NCBI GenBank assembly: GCA_964389495.1 | Contig: CAYMDU010000023.1 | Location: 1 to 20,562, forward strand | DNA length: 20,562 nucleotides | Direction of reading: 5' to 3' | Source of the DNA: RGIG3009 sp964389495 | Lineage (GTDB): Bacteria; Bacillota; Clostridia; Oscillospirales; Acutalibacteraceae | In this document: positions 1-6,856 of the stretch, one piece after another | Numbering within the stretch: the stretch's first letter is position 1 | Layout of the letters: each line of letters begins with the position of its first letter | Program-made: the position numbers and the translations under genes | The notes under the pieces: model-generated | What the model was told of the DNA's origin: nothing | Database searches by the model: none | The model's input: only the letters and a program-made list of their open reading frames with translations

Positions 1-31
1 CTAACGCGTCTGCCAATTCCGCCATACCCGC
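1..31 (-). tRNA. tRNA-Leu, 5' part (gene runs off the left edge)
   Basis: Read on the minus strand, these 31 bases match the 5' end of a bacterial tRNA-Leu: a 7-nt acceptor strand GCGGGTA, T8-G9, and a D-arm containing GCGGAATTGGCAGACGC followed by GTTAG. The G-rich D-loop and the AGACGC end are typical of leucine class II tRNAs. The anticodon, long variable arm and 3' end lie outside the window, so the isoacceptor cannot be named. A strong promoter lies just upstream. Confidence 0.85.
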
Positions 32-57
32 ATGTATCAGTGGCGGCAACATGTTGT

Positions 58-85
58 ATTATATCATCTTCGCCAAAAAAGTCAA
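58..85 (-). promoter_or_regulatory. Sigma-70-type promoter for tRNA-Leu
   Basis: On the minus strand a -35 box TTGACT (85-80) is followed after 16 bp by a perfect -10 box TATAAT (63-58). Transcription would start near position 51, about 20 nt before the mature tRNA 5' end, which fits a short processed leader. The near-consensus boxes suit a highly expressed stable RNA. Confidence 0.8.
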
Positions 86-233
86 TAGTGTTTTGAGAAA
101 AAGTTTAAGTTCGTTTGCGATTTTGTCCGGGATGTGTTATTCACTCGAATCCTTTGCCGGCCGGCAAAGACGCGGGCCGCTTGCTTTTAAAAGCCTGTCG
201 CAAGGTTTGCTTGCCCGGCGCACAAGGAATGGC
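86..233. other. Intergenic stretch with two palindromes
   Basis: No gene is visible between the tRNA promoter and the MerR gene. It holds a perfect 18-nt palindrome, CTTTGCCGG/CCGGCAAAG (152-169), and a 12-nt palindrome GCTTTTAAAAGC (183-194). Neither is followed by a U-tract in the direction of MerR transcription, so a classical intrinsic terminator for that operon is not evident. The larger palindrome has no unpaired loop and may be a protein site or a weak transcript-end structure. Confidence 0.4.
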
Positions 234-680
234 TCACTCCCCTTTCAACTTCAACCGCACTTCCCGAAACGGCTCCGGCAAATCCTCCTGCGTCATATTT
301 TTTACAGCGGCGGTGGAACCGATTTCTTTGGCAATGGTATAATACCACTCTTTAAACTCCAGCGTGCGAAGCGTTTCCCGAAGTTCCGCCATTTGCGATA
401 CCACCAGTTCTTTTTGCCTGACAATCATGGCCAAGCGCGGTTCGATTGTTTCGTCGCCCTGCATGGCCATTTCCACAAAGGTTTTGATGTCTTTGAGCTG
501 CATGCCGGTTTTCTTTAAACAACCGATAATTTGCAACCACTCGTAATCGCTGTCCTTAAACAAACGGGCACCGCCGCTCGACCGCTCTACAAAGGGCAAC
601 AAGCCTTCTTGGTCGTAATAGCGAAGTGTGGAGGCGGCAACACCAAGGCGTGCCGCCATTTGTCCAACAGTATAGGTCAT
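234..680 (-). CDS. MerR-family transcriptional regulator, AdhR/NmlR-like (Cys54)
   Basis: This 148-residue protein has the MerR layout: an N-terminal winged helix-turn-helix (about 3-70, with the signatures STLRYYDQEGLLP and GARLF), then a long dimerisation helix (about 75-120). There is no C-terminal cysteine cluster of the metal-sensing members. A lone cysteine at residue 54 (IIGCLKKTGM) matches the position of the redox/carbonyl-sensing Cys of AdhR and NmlR (Cys52-54 in that family), so I infer an electrophile sensor. A GGGAG site lies 7 nt before the ATG. The gene follows the transporter gene by 16 bp and is probably cotranscribed with it. Its likely target is the divergent aldo/keto reductase promoter, which has the 19-bp spacer these regulators require. 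The MerR assignment is firm; the sensing role is inference. Confidence 0.9.
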   Translation of the reverse strand: MTYTVGQMAARLGVAASTLRYYDQEGLLPFVERSSGGARLFKDSDYEWLQIIGCLKKTGMQLKDIKTFVEMAMQGDETIEPRLAMIVRQKELVVSQMAELRETLRTLEFKEWYYTIAKEIGSTAAVKNMTQEDLPEPFREVRLKLKGE

Positions 681-696
681 CCTGTTTCTCCCTGCC

Positions 697-1566
697 TCAC
701 TTGAAAAATGTCATTAACAGTGTTCCCGCTACTATCAGCCCCAGGCCAAGCAACGCCTTGGGTGACAGTTTTTCTTTGAACACAAAGTACGAAAACACAA
801 CCACCACAAGCACGCTCAGTTTGTCAATCGACACCACCACACTGACAATGCCGTTTTGAATGGCATAATAGTAGCACAGCCACGAAGCTCCCGTGGCAAT
901 TCCCGAAAGGCCGATAAACAAAAGTTCCTTCTTTTCCACCGTTCGCATACAGCGGTGTTTTCCTTTGGCAAGCACCACAATCCATGCCATAACCAACACC
1001 ACGCCGGTTCGAACAGCCGTGCCTAAATTGGATTCCACATCGGCAATCCCCACTTTGGCCAACAACGATGTCAGGGACGCGAACACCGCCGAAAGCACCG
1101 CATACATCAGCCAAGACCGGTGTTCGGGTTTCTGTTCCGATTGCTTTTTCTCCACCATCAGAAAAATTCCGAAAGCAAGCAGGGTCGTTGCCGCCAACTT
1201 GATAGCCAAATGCGAGGTTTCGCCAAAGCAAACAATGGCCAACAGCACCGTCAGCACCGTGCTGGATTTGTCCACCGGAACCACCTTGTTCACATCGCCC
1301 ACAGACAATGCTTTAAAATAGCACAACCACGAAGCCCCCGTTGCCACTCCAGACAGAATGAGAAACACCGCCGATTTTGTGCCGATTTCGGTGACGGTGG
1401 ATTGCGAACCGACCACGAACACCATGACCCACGCAAATACCAAAACCACCACCGTGCGCAAAGCCGTTGCCACATCGGAATCGGTTTTTCGAATACCGCA
1501 TTTGGCCAATATCGATGTGAGTCCCGCAAAAACGGCCGATAACGCCGCCGCAACAAGCCAAACCAT
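697..1566 (-). CDS. EamA-family (drug/metabolite transporter superfamily) permease
   Basis: This is a 289-residue, strongly hydrophobic membrane protein made of two tandem EamA units (about 1-140 and 150-289), each probably with five transmembrane helices. The units are unusually alike: LSAVFAGLTSILAKCGI aligns with LSAVFASLTSLLAKVGI, and SGVATGASWLCY with SGIATGASWLCY. The family moves small metabolites or drugs across the cytoplasmic membrane, usually by exchange or proton coupling; the substrate cannot be read from sequence. A purine-rich GGGGTGG precedes the ATG by about 9 nt. It is the first gene of a transporter-MerR operon divergent from the aldo/keto reductase operon, so export of a reactive or reduced metabolite is possible but speculative. 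Confidence 0.9.
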   Translation of the reverse strand: MVWLVAAALSAVFAGLTSILAKCGIRKTDSDVATALRTVVVLVFAWVMVFVVGSQSTVTEIGTKSAVFLILSGVATGASWLCYFKALSVGDVNKVVPVDKSSTVLTVLLAIVCFGETSHLAIKLAATTLLAFGIFLMVEKKQSEQKPEHRSWLMYAVLSAVFASLTSLLAKVGIADVESNLGTAVRTGVVLVMAWIVVLAKGKHRCMRTVEKKELLFIGLSGIATGASWLCYYYAIQNGIVSVVVSIDKLSVLVVVVFSYFVFKEKLSPKALLGLGLIVAGTLLMTFFK

Positions 1567-1606
1567 CGTTCACAGTCCACCCCGCTTAAAAATGTTGAAA
1601 GTCCGC

Positions 1607-1637
1607 TTGACTTAAAGTCCACTTGAACCGTTATACT
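1607..1637 (+). promoter_or_regulatory. MerR-type promoter (19-bp spacer) for the aldo/keto reductase operon
   Basis: A -35 box TTGACT (1607-1612) and a -10 box TATACT (1632-1637) are separated by 19 bp instead of 17. That over-long spacer is the hallmark of promoters activated by MerR proteins through DNA untwisting. The spacer carries the operator listed separately. The start codon of the reductase is at 1694. Confidence 0.8.
1611..1628 (+). promoter_or_regulatory. AdhR-like operator, imperfect inverted repeat
   Basis: CTTAAAG-N4-CTTGAAC sits in the 19-bp spacer. The left half is identical to, and the right half matches 5 of 7 bases of, the CTTAAAG-N4-CTTTAAG repeat described for Bacillus AdhR. 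A weaker related copy, TTGAAAG-N4-CTTGACT, lies 16 bp upstream (1595-1612), overlapping the -35 box. Confidence 0.65.
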
Positions 1638-1646
1638 GTTAAATAC

Positions 1647-1675
1647 AGTATAGCCCTTTTCCCATTCAATTTCAA
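1647..1675 (-). promoter_or_regulatory. Divergent promoter for the transporter-MerR operon
   Basis: On the minus strand TTGAAA (1675-1670) and TATACT (1652-1647) are separated by exactly 17 bp, a good sigma-70-type promoter. Its -10 box and the -10 box of the opposing promoter are the two arms of a perfect 8-bp inverted repeat, TATACTGT-N5-ACAGTATA (1632-1652), so the two promoters probably compete or are co-regulated. Confidence 0.7.
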
Positions 1676-1693
1676 TAGAAGGGAGAGAAAATT

Positions 1694-2581
1694 ATGACCT
1701 ATGTCACACTGTCCAACGGCGTGAAAATGCCTCAACTCGGCTACGGCGTCTACCAAATCCCCAAAGAGGAATGTGAGCGTTGCGTGCGGGAAGCCATTCA
1801 CATCGGCTACCGCTCCATCGATACCGCACAATCCTATTTCAATGAGGAAGAAGTGGGCAACGCCATTACCCACTGCGGCGTGCCGCGCAACGAACTGTTC
1901 ATCACCACCAAAGTGTGGATTGAACACTACGGATACGAAGAAACCAAAGCATCGGTTTCCAACTCCATGCAAAAACTGCAAGTGGAGTATCTCGACCTTT
2001 GTCTTTTGCATCAGCCTTTCGGTGATGTATACGGGGCCTATCGGGCTTTGGAAGATTTGTACAGCGAAGGGAAACTTCGCGCAATCGGTATTTCGAACTT
2101 CTATCCCGACCGTTTGGTTGACATCGCCTCGTTTTCCCGTATCAAACCGATGGTGAATCAAATTGAGGTGCATCCCCATCATCAGCAAGCCGAAAGCAAA
2201 AAATGGCACGACAAATACGGGATTCAAATGGAAGCCTGGGCTCCTTTCGGCGAAGGACGAAACGGCATGTTTGAGCTGCCTGCACTACAAGCAATCGGCA
2301 ACCAATACGGCAAAACGGTGGCTCAGGTGATCTTGCGCTGGCACCTGCAACGCGGATTGGCCGCCATTCCGAAATCCACCCACATCAACCGCATGAAAGA
2401 GAATTTCGAAGTGTTCGATTTTGAGCTCACCGCCCAAGACATGGACGCCATCGCGGCATTGGATAAAAAGCAATCGGCCTTTTTCTCCCACACCGATCCG
2501 GCCATGGTGGAGTGGTTTGTGAACATGGTGGAACAGCGCAAAAGGAACAACGATTGCACCAAAGAAAAGAAAAATTGGTAA
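1694..2581 (+). CDS. Aldo/keto reductase
   Basis: This 295-residue protein is a full-length member of the aldo/keto reductase superfamily, which reduces aldehydes and ketones with NADPH in the cytoplasm. The catalytic tetrad is intact: D43 and Y48 (DTAQSY), K73 (TTKVW) and H106 (LLHQP). The cofactor-binding end is also present (IPKSTHINRMKEN). The overall pattern resembles the bacterial diketogulonate/methylglyoxal reductase branch (YvgN-like). An AAGGGAG site precedes the ATG by about 8 nt. The gene leads a two-gene operon with an iron-sulfur flavoprotein and is expressed from the MerR-type promoter, which points to inducible removal of toxic carbonyls. The exact substrate is unknown. Confidence 0.92.
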   Translation: MTYVTLSNGVKMPQLGYGVYQIPKEECERCVREAIHIGYRSIDTAQSYFNEEEVGNAITHCGVPRNELFITTKVWIEHYGYEETKASVSNSMQKLQVEYLDLCLLHQPFGDVYGAYRALEDLYSEGKLRAIGISNFYPDRLVDIASFSRIKPMVNQIEVHPHHQQAESKKWHDKYGIQMEAWAPFGEGRNGMFELPALQAIGNQYGKTVAQVILRWHLQRGLAAIPKSTHINRMKENFEVFDFELTAQDMDAIAALDKKQSAFFSHTDPAMVEWFVNMVEQRKRNNDCTKEKKNW

Positions 2582-2595
2582 AGGAGACCGTGACT

Positions 2596-3132
2596 ATGTG
2601 TAAAAATGTGTTGATTCTGTCGGGAAGTCCGCGAAAAGGAGGCAATTCCGACATTCTCTGCGACGAATTTGCAAAAGGAGCCACCGAATCGGGGCACCGG
2701 GTGGAAAAAATCCGTGTGGCCGAAAAGAACATCGGCTATTGCCGTGCTTGCTATGCTTGCCGTGAAAACGGGGTGTGCGTTATTCGGGACGATATGGCAG
2801 CGGTTATGCAAAAAATAATCGATGCCGATGTGCTTGTTCTGGCCAGTCCGGTTTATTTCTATTCCATCGACGCCCAACTCAAAGCCCTGATCGACAGAAC
2901 GGTGTGCCGCTGGACAGAAGTGAAAAACAAAGAATTTTATTACATTGTAACCGCGGCCGATGGAGAAAACGAAGCGGCCGAAACCACCTTGGCTTGTTTT
3001 CGAGGCTACGCCGACTGTGTGGAAGGTGCCCGAGAAAAAGGCATTCTATACGGAATGGGTGCCTACGAAGCGGGCGAAATCCAAGGCACAGATACTGTCC
3101 GCAAAGCCTACGAAATGGGAAAAGCCGTGTAA
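2596..3132 (+). CDS. Iron-sulfur flavoprotein / NADPH-dependent FMN reductase family
   Basis: This 178-residue protein has the flavodoxin-like fold of the NADPH-dependent FMN reductase family: an FMN phosphate loop near the start (LSGSPRKGGNSD, 8-19), the segment LVLASPVYFYS and a conserved YGMGA near the end. A compact cysteine cluster C49-X2-C52-X2-C55-X5-C61 matches the [4Fe-4S] motif of Isf-type iron-sulfur flavoproteins of anaerobes, which pass single electrons between ferredoxin and acceptors such as O2 or H2O2. The ATG at 2596 is chosen because AAGGAG (2581-2586) lies 9 nt upstream; a GTG at 2590 is too close to it. The gene starts 14 bp after the reductase stop, so the two form an operon. 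Its electron partner is not visible here. Confidence 0.88.
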   Translation: MCKNVLILSGSPRKGGNSDILCDEFAKGATESGHRVEKIRVAEKNIGYCRACYACRENGVCVIRDDMAAVMQKIIDADVLVLASPVYFYSIDAQLKALIDRTVCRWTEVKNKEFYYIVTAADGENEAAETTLACFRGYADCVEGAREKGILYGMGAYEAGEIQGTDTVRKAYEMGKAV

Positions 3133-3158
3133 CACACAAGCAATAAGTAGCTTTCGTG

Positions 3159-3190
3159 CATCCCTGCCGGAACACTGTCCGGCAGGGATG
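3159..3190. terminator. Strong hairpin between convergent operons
   Basis: A perfect 13-bp stem, CATCCCTGCCGGA / TCCGGCAGGGATG, has a 6-nt loop. On the plus strand a T-rich run (ATTATTTTTC) begins about 5 nt after the stem and overlaps the 3' end of the opposing gene. It lies between two converging operons and probably ends the plus-strand transcript; for the minus strand there is no T-tract. Confidence 0.75.
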
Positions 3191-3194
3191 CCGA

Positions 3195-4832
3195 TTATTT
3201 TTCTATTAAATCCAAAACCTGAGAAAGGGTCTTTTTCCCAAAGTACACGCGATCGTTGTTGATAACCAGACACGGAACACTCATCACGCTGTACTTTTTG
3301 GCCAACTCTTCAAAACACCGCACATCAAAGACTTCGGCACGAATATGAGAATTAAGCGATGCAAGGCGTTGGCAGGCCGTTACCAAATCCGGGCACATGG
3401 TGCAAGACAGCGACACCAAAATTTTCATATCGATATCGGTTTCTATTTGCTGTACGCGCTGCTTATCGCCCGGATCCATCGGTTGGCCCGGCCCCGCTGC
3501 GTTGTAGAGGCCCAATACAAACGATGTGAACTCATGTCCGCCGGGGACGCCGTGAAATGCCAGCCCTGTGTCCTCGCCGTTCTCACGGAAAACACGCACG
3601 CAAGGAGCCTCACGGGAATCGCCGTTGCGTTCCGCTGTGGAAACACGAAGCTTGTCCGACAGCGCGCACACCTTTGTCACCAGCTCTTCCAACTCGGAAG
3701 AAACCGAACGGTTATCCAAAACCAGACGCAGGGTTAAACAATGGTTCATGCGAGAAAACAAATCCGTCAACTGCCGCTGCATTTCCTCGGTGAGGATATC
3801 TTCGGATGCAATCGCCGATGCCGAATAGCGGTCAACCGCGGGCCGCGGTTGCCGGGGGCGAAGGTTGGTTTTTTGTTGCATTGTTGCCACATACTTTTCC
3901 AATTCCGTAGCGGCCAACGCACCGTCGCCGGTTGCTGTCACCACCTGGCGCAACGGCTTGATGCACACATCGCCCGCCGCATAGATCCCTTTTCTGCTGG
4001 TTTTCTGTCCGCCGGCCGTGACAACATAGCCGTTCTCATCCAAGTCCACCAATTCCTTAACCAGCGCCGTATCGGGGGAATACCCGGCAAAAACAAACAC
4101 GCCGAAAGTGTCACCTTCGCGCGCCCGGTATTCCGTGACCTTTCCGGTTTTGTTGTTGCGGTATCGCATGTAGGTCAATCCGTTTTCGCCCGACACCGCT
4201 TCCACTTCGGTGTTGAAAAGCACCGTTATTTTTTCGTGATGCCGCGCCGGTTCCGCCACCGCCGCTGCACAGGTGAAATCGTCTTCGCGAACCAGCACCG
4301 TGACATGCTTTGCAAACTTTGTTAAAAACACGCTTTCTTCGGCAGCGGCAAATCCGCCACCCACAACAAAAATTTCCTTGCCGGCAAAGAATTCACCGTC
4401 GCAGGTGGCGCAATAGGCAACACCGCGTCCTTTATACCGCTCCTCGCCCTGAAATCCCACACTTCGCGGATGGGCGCCGGTGGCAATTACAATCCCGAAG
4501 CAACGGTAACTGCCGCGAGTGGTTTTGACAAGCCGAATATCACCATCGGCTTGTATTTCGGTAGCTTCGGCCAGCAAAAACTCCGCGCCAAACGCTTCGG
4601 CTTGCCGCTGCATGGTTTCGGTTAATTCTTTGCCGCCGGTTTTGCTCACTCCGGGGTAATTCACCACTTCGTTCGTGATGGTGATTTGCCCACCGAATTG
4701 CTCTTTTTCCACCACCAGCACACGGTATTGCGCCCGTGCCAAATAGAGCGCCGCCGTAAGGCCGGCAGGCCCGCCCCCTATCACCACCACATCGTACAAA
4801 TCATCGGGAGCACGGTTTTCGTCACGATTCAT
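3195..4832 (-). CDS. AhpF homologue: thioredoxin-reductase domain with C-terminal AhpF-N-like module
   Basis: The first ~310 of 545 residues form a thioredoxin reductase: FAD loop GGGPAG (19-24), redox-active CATC (141-144), NADPH loop GGGFAAAEES and the FAD-binding YAAGDV. The remaining ~230 residues resemble the double thioredoxin-fold N-terminal domain of AhpF, with CTMC (477-480) and a SVP cis-proline segment. In classical AhpF that module is at the N-terminus, so here the order is reversed. This matches the TIGR03143 AhpF-homologue family, found beside a single AhpC. The likely role is NAD(P)H to FAD to dithiols to AhpC, reducing peroxides in the cytoplasm. The ATG at 4832 shares one base with the AhpC stop (TGATG), implying translational coupling; the frame is open further upstream, but that part only reads through ahpC in another frame. 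Confidence 0.9.
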   Translation of the reverse strand: MNRDENRAPDDLYDVVVIGGGPAGLTAALYLARAQYRVLVVEKEQFGGQITITNEVVNYPGVSKTGGKELTETMQRQAEAFGAEFLLAEATEIQADGDIRLVKTTRGSYRCFGIVIATGAHPRSVGFQGEERYKGRGVAYCATCDGEFFAGKEIFVVGGGFAAAEESVFLTKFAKHVTVLVREDDFTCAAAVAEPARHHEKITVLFNTEVEAVSGENGLTYMRYRNNKTGKVTEYRAREGDTFGVFVFAGYSPDTALVKELVDLDENGYVVTAGGQKTSRKGIYAAGDVCIKPLRQVVTATGDGALAATELEKYVATMQQKTNLRPRQPRPAVDRYSASAIASEDILTEEMQRQLTDLFSRMNHCLTLRLVLDNRSVSSELEELVTKVCALSDKLRVSTAERNGDSREAPCVRVFRENGEDTGLAFHGVPGGHEFTSFVLGLYNAAGPGQPMDPGDKQRVQQIETDIDMKILVSLSCTMCPDLVTACQRLASLNSHIRAEVFDVRCFEELAKKYSVMSVPCLVINNDRVYFGKKTLSQVLDLIEK

Positions 4833-5395
4833 CACAGTTGCCCAACCAGGTCCAGGCTCGGTTTTAAGGTTTCGGCACCCGGATGCCAATTGGCCGGGCA
4901 TACCTGATCGCCGTGTTCGCGCACAAATTGGCATGCTTGCACTTTGCGGAACAACTCTTCGGCGTTGCGTCCCACATTGCCCGCCGTGATTTCGTATCCG
5001 ACAATTTTTCCTTCCGGATTCACAATAAAGGTGCCGCGTTCGGCCAATCCATCCGCTTCAATCAACACCTCAAACTCTTTGGAAATGGCGTGAGTCGGGT
5101 CGGCCAGCATGGGATACCGAATTTTCTTAATGCGTTCCGAAGCGTCGTGCCACGCTTTGTGCACAAAATGCGTGTCGGTGGATACCGCATAGATTTCACA
5201 ACCAATGGCCTGGAACTCTTCGTATTTGTTTGCCATATCTTCCAATTCGGTGGGACACACAAAAGTGAAATCGGCCGGATAAAAAAAGAACACACTCCAC
5301 CGGCCCATGATATCTTCGTGGGACACCGTTTTAAATTCGCCGTCGTGGTAGGCATTCGCCTTAAAATCGGAAATTTGTTTGTTAATCATCGACAT
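4832..5395 (-). CDS. ahpC: Peroxiredoxin AhpC (alkyl hydroperoxide reductase subunit C)
   Basis: This is a 187-residue typical 2-Cys peroxiredoxin, exactly the canonical AhpC length. The peroxidatic cysteine is C47 in FTFVCPTE and the resolving cysteine is C166 in GDQVCPANWHPG, both at the standard positions. It reduces hydrogen peroxide, organic peroxides and peroxynitrite and is re-reduced by the neighbouring AhpF homologue. Three ATGs occur close together; the one at 5395 is chosen because AAGGAG lies 7 nt upstream, whereas the ATG at 5401 would leave 1 nt. The Shine-Dalgarno site overlaps the stop codon of the superoxide reductase gene, so the two are coupled. Identity is secure. Confidence 0.96.
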   Translation of the reverse strand: MSMINKQISDFKANAYHDGEFKTVSHEDIMGRWSVFFFYPADFTFVCPTELEDMANKYEEFQAIGCEIYAVSTDTHFVHKAWHDASERIKKIRYPMLADPTHAISKEFEVLIEADGLAERGTFIVNPEGKIVGYEITAGNVGRNAEELFRKVQACQFVREHGDQVCPANWHPGAETLKPSLDLVGQL

Positions 5396-5406
5396 AGCCA
5401 TTCTCC

Positions 5407-5790
5407 TTATCGCTTTTCTTGTTTCCACAAACCGTGCTGATTGCAAAACGCATACACCGCGATCACATCGTCGTTTTCGGCTACAGTAAACACAGCCTGC
5501 GGCAAATCGCCCGGCTGCAATCGCGTGAATTGCAAGCCGCGTTCGGTTTCCACGGCTACCCACTCAATAGCATGGTCCGCCAGCATCGGGTGTTGCTCTT
5601 GCCCAACAGAAACAGTCACCACGCCCTCGTTCACCGTATACAGCGGTCTGTGCTTGTCTTGGGAACCGCTCTGTTCTGCCTCTTCCAACACTTTCATGCT
5701 TTCGCCGCAGCACTTCACCGGCACACCGCAATCCCGTATCATGGCAACGATATTGCCGCAATGGCGGCAAATGAAAAAGGGGAAATTCAT
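5407..5790 (-). CDS. dfx: Desulfoferrodoxin (superoxide reductase)
   Basis: This 127-residue protein has both iron sites of the two-centre class. The N-terminal desulforedoxin-like Fe(Cys)4 site is C8-X2-C11 plus C27-C28. The catalytic Fe(His)4(Cys) site is formed by the His of DKHRP, HPM, DHAIEW and the C-terminal CNQHGLW. The lysine before the first histidine, which helps protonate the substrate, is present. The enzyme reduces superoxide to H2O2 without making O2, the usual anaerobe solution, and H2O2 is then handled by the downstream peroxiredoxin pair. AAAGGAG precedes the ATG by about 10 nt. It is the first gene of the three-gene oxidant-defence operon. Confidence 0.95.
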   Translation of the reverse strand: MNFPFFICRHCGNIVAMIRDCGVPVKCCGESMKVLEEAEQSGSQDKHRPLYTVNEGVVTVSVGQEQHPMLADHAIEWVAVETERGLQFTRLQPGDLPQAVFTVAENDDVIAVYAFCNQHGLWKQEKR

Positions 5791-5890
5791 ACCTATCTAT
5801 CTCCTTTCTGCTCTGCGAAAAAAGTATGTGCAGTTTTCGGCGTTTCATTCATTTGCACGGATCCGTTCGGCAAAGCAATTTTCACAAAAA

Positions 5891-5920
5891 ATTTAATTTT
5901 TCATTCGGGGGCTATTGTAA
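5891..5920 (-). promoter_or_regulatory. Candidate promoter for the dfx-ahpC operon (weak)
   Basis: On the minus strand TTACAA (5920-5915) and TTAAAT (5896-5891), each matching 4 of 6 consensus bases, are 18 bp apart. A perfect AT-rich inverted repeat, AAAAATT-T-AATTTTT (5887-5901), covers the -10 position and could bind a regulator. No convincing PerR box is visible. The hexamer at 5915-5920 is also the -35 box of the opposing promoter. Confidence 0.3.
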
Positions 5921-5943
5921 TTTGAAAGCACATATGATAAAAT
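5915..5943 (+). promoter_or_regulatory. Promoter for the trigger-factor-like/thioredoxin operon
   Basis: TTGTAA (5915-5920) and TAAAAT (5938-5943) are separated by exactly 17 bp on the plus strand, placing the start of transcription near 5950, about 33 nt before the chosen start codon. The -10 box matches five of six consensus bases and the -35 box four. Confidence 0.55.
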
Positions 5944-5982
5944 AATGAAGAAATTATGAACTGGATTGAAAGGAGAACCGTC

Positions 5983-6855
5983 ATGCAGGGAACTGTTAGT
6001 CGGCTGTGCGACATTCACAGCATCGCCATTCCCGTCGATATGCTGCAAATACACATCGACGAGCACTGTGCCGACAACGCCATCCGTCAACTGTCGTTGC
6101 GTTATGCCGCCGAAAGTTGCGAAACCACCGTTCAAGAAGGCGACACCGCCTTTTGCCGCGCCGAAGCCGGCACTTACGAAGACAATCGCACCGTGCTGCT
6201 GTTCACGGGCGTTGCGTTGCCCGGCGCAGAAAAAGCAAACAAAGCGGTTATCGGCAGCCACATCGGGAACACGGTAGATACCGTTCTCGGCGGCAAGCCG
6301 GTGCGCCTAACTGTGGAAAAAATCATTCATCGCACACCGGCGGCCGTGGATAACAACCTGATTGCCACGTTGGGCATCGACAATGTGGAAACCGTAGATG
6401 CCTACAAAGCCCACATTCTTGAAAAAGCTCTCGCCGATGCCCAAGACGAACGCTGCAAAGAAATCAACCGTTTTATGGTAGACAAGTTGCTGGAAAACAG
6501 CTCCTTTGAATACGACGAAGCGGAAATGGATCGCGAAGCACAAGCCGCCATCGACAGCTTTGTTGCCGAATACGGCGAAGAAGGACTCGGCGAGTCTGCA
6601 GAAGGCGCGAAACAGAGCTTTGCCGACAATGTCAAACTGGAATGGCTGGCCGAAGCCTTTTGCCGTGAGCACGGCCTGTCGGTCGACAGTGCCTCTGTCG
6701 AAGAAGAAACCGACCGCATGCTGGAAATCATGTCGCTCACTGGCGAGCCTGTTCCCAACCGCGACGAATTAATCCAAGAAACCTTGCAACGCGAATATGT
6801 GTCCCAGCTGTTTTCGTACATTGAAACACTGGCCAAGCAGAAAATGGGTGAATAA
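5983..6855 (+). CDS. Trigger-factor-like peptidyl-prolyl isomerase/chaperone without ribosome-binding domain
   Basis: This 290-residue acidic protein resembles the FKBP-like and C-terminal (SurA-like helical) parts of trigger factor. A degenerate PPIase core lies at about 50-130, with the trigger-factor-like order of a short IGxxxG loop, VEKI and a following Pro. The all-helical rest runs from about 140 to 290. At 290 residues against about 430 for trigger factor, it lacks the ribosome-binding domain and its signature, so it is a paralogue and not the housekeeping chaperone. No signal peptide is visible, so it is cytosolic. The ATG at 5983 is chosen because AAAGGAG lies 7 nt upstream; an ATG at 5956 has no such site. 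It is the first gene of an operon with thioredoxin and FTR-like genes, suggesting folding linked to thiol redox state. Confidence 0.7.
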   Translation: MQGTVSRLCDIHSIAIPVDMLQIHIDEHCADNAIRQLSLRYAAESCETTVQEGDTAFCRAEAGTYEDNRTVLLFTGVALPGAEKANKAVIGSHIGNTVDTVLGGKPVRLTVEKIIHRTPAAVDNNLIATLGIDNVETVDAYKAHILEKALADAQDERCKEINRFMVDKLLENSSFEYDEAEMDREAQAAIDSFVAEYGEEGLGESAEGAKQSFADNVKLEWLAEAFCREHGLSVDSASVEEETDRMLEIMSLTGEPVPNRDELIQETLQREYVSQLFSYIETLAKQKMGE

Positions 6856-6856
6856 C

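Noticed and set aside
4833..4934. N-terminal extension of the AhpF homologue by 34 residues
   Set aside because: The extra residues are the ahpC 3' end read in another frame; the ATG overlapping the ahpC stop gives the normal reductase N-terminus.
5887..5930. PerR box upstream of the superoxide reductase operon
   Set aside because: The AT-rich sequences do not align acceptably with TTATAATNATTATAA on either strand.
5983..6855. Housekeeping trigger factor
   Set aside because: At 290 residues it lacks the N-terminal ribosome-binding domain, and its PPIase core is degenerate.
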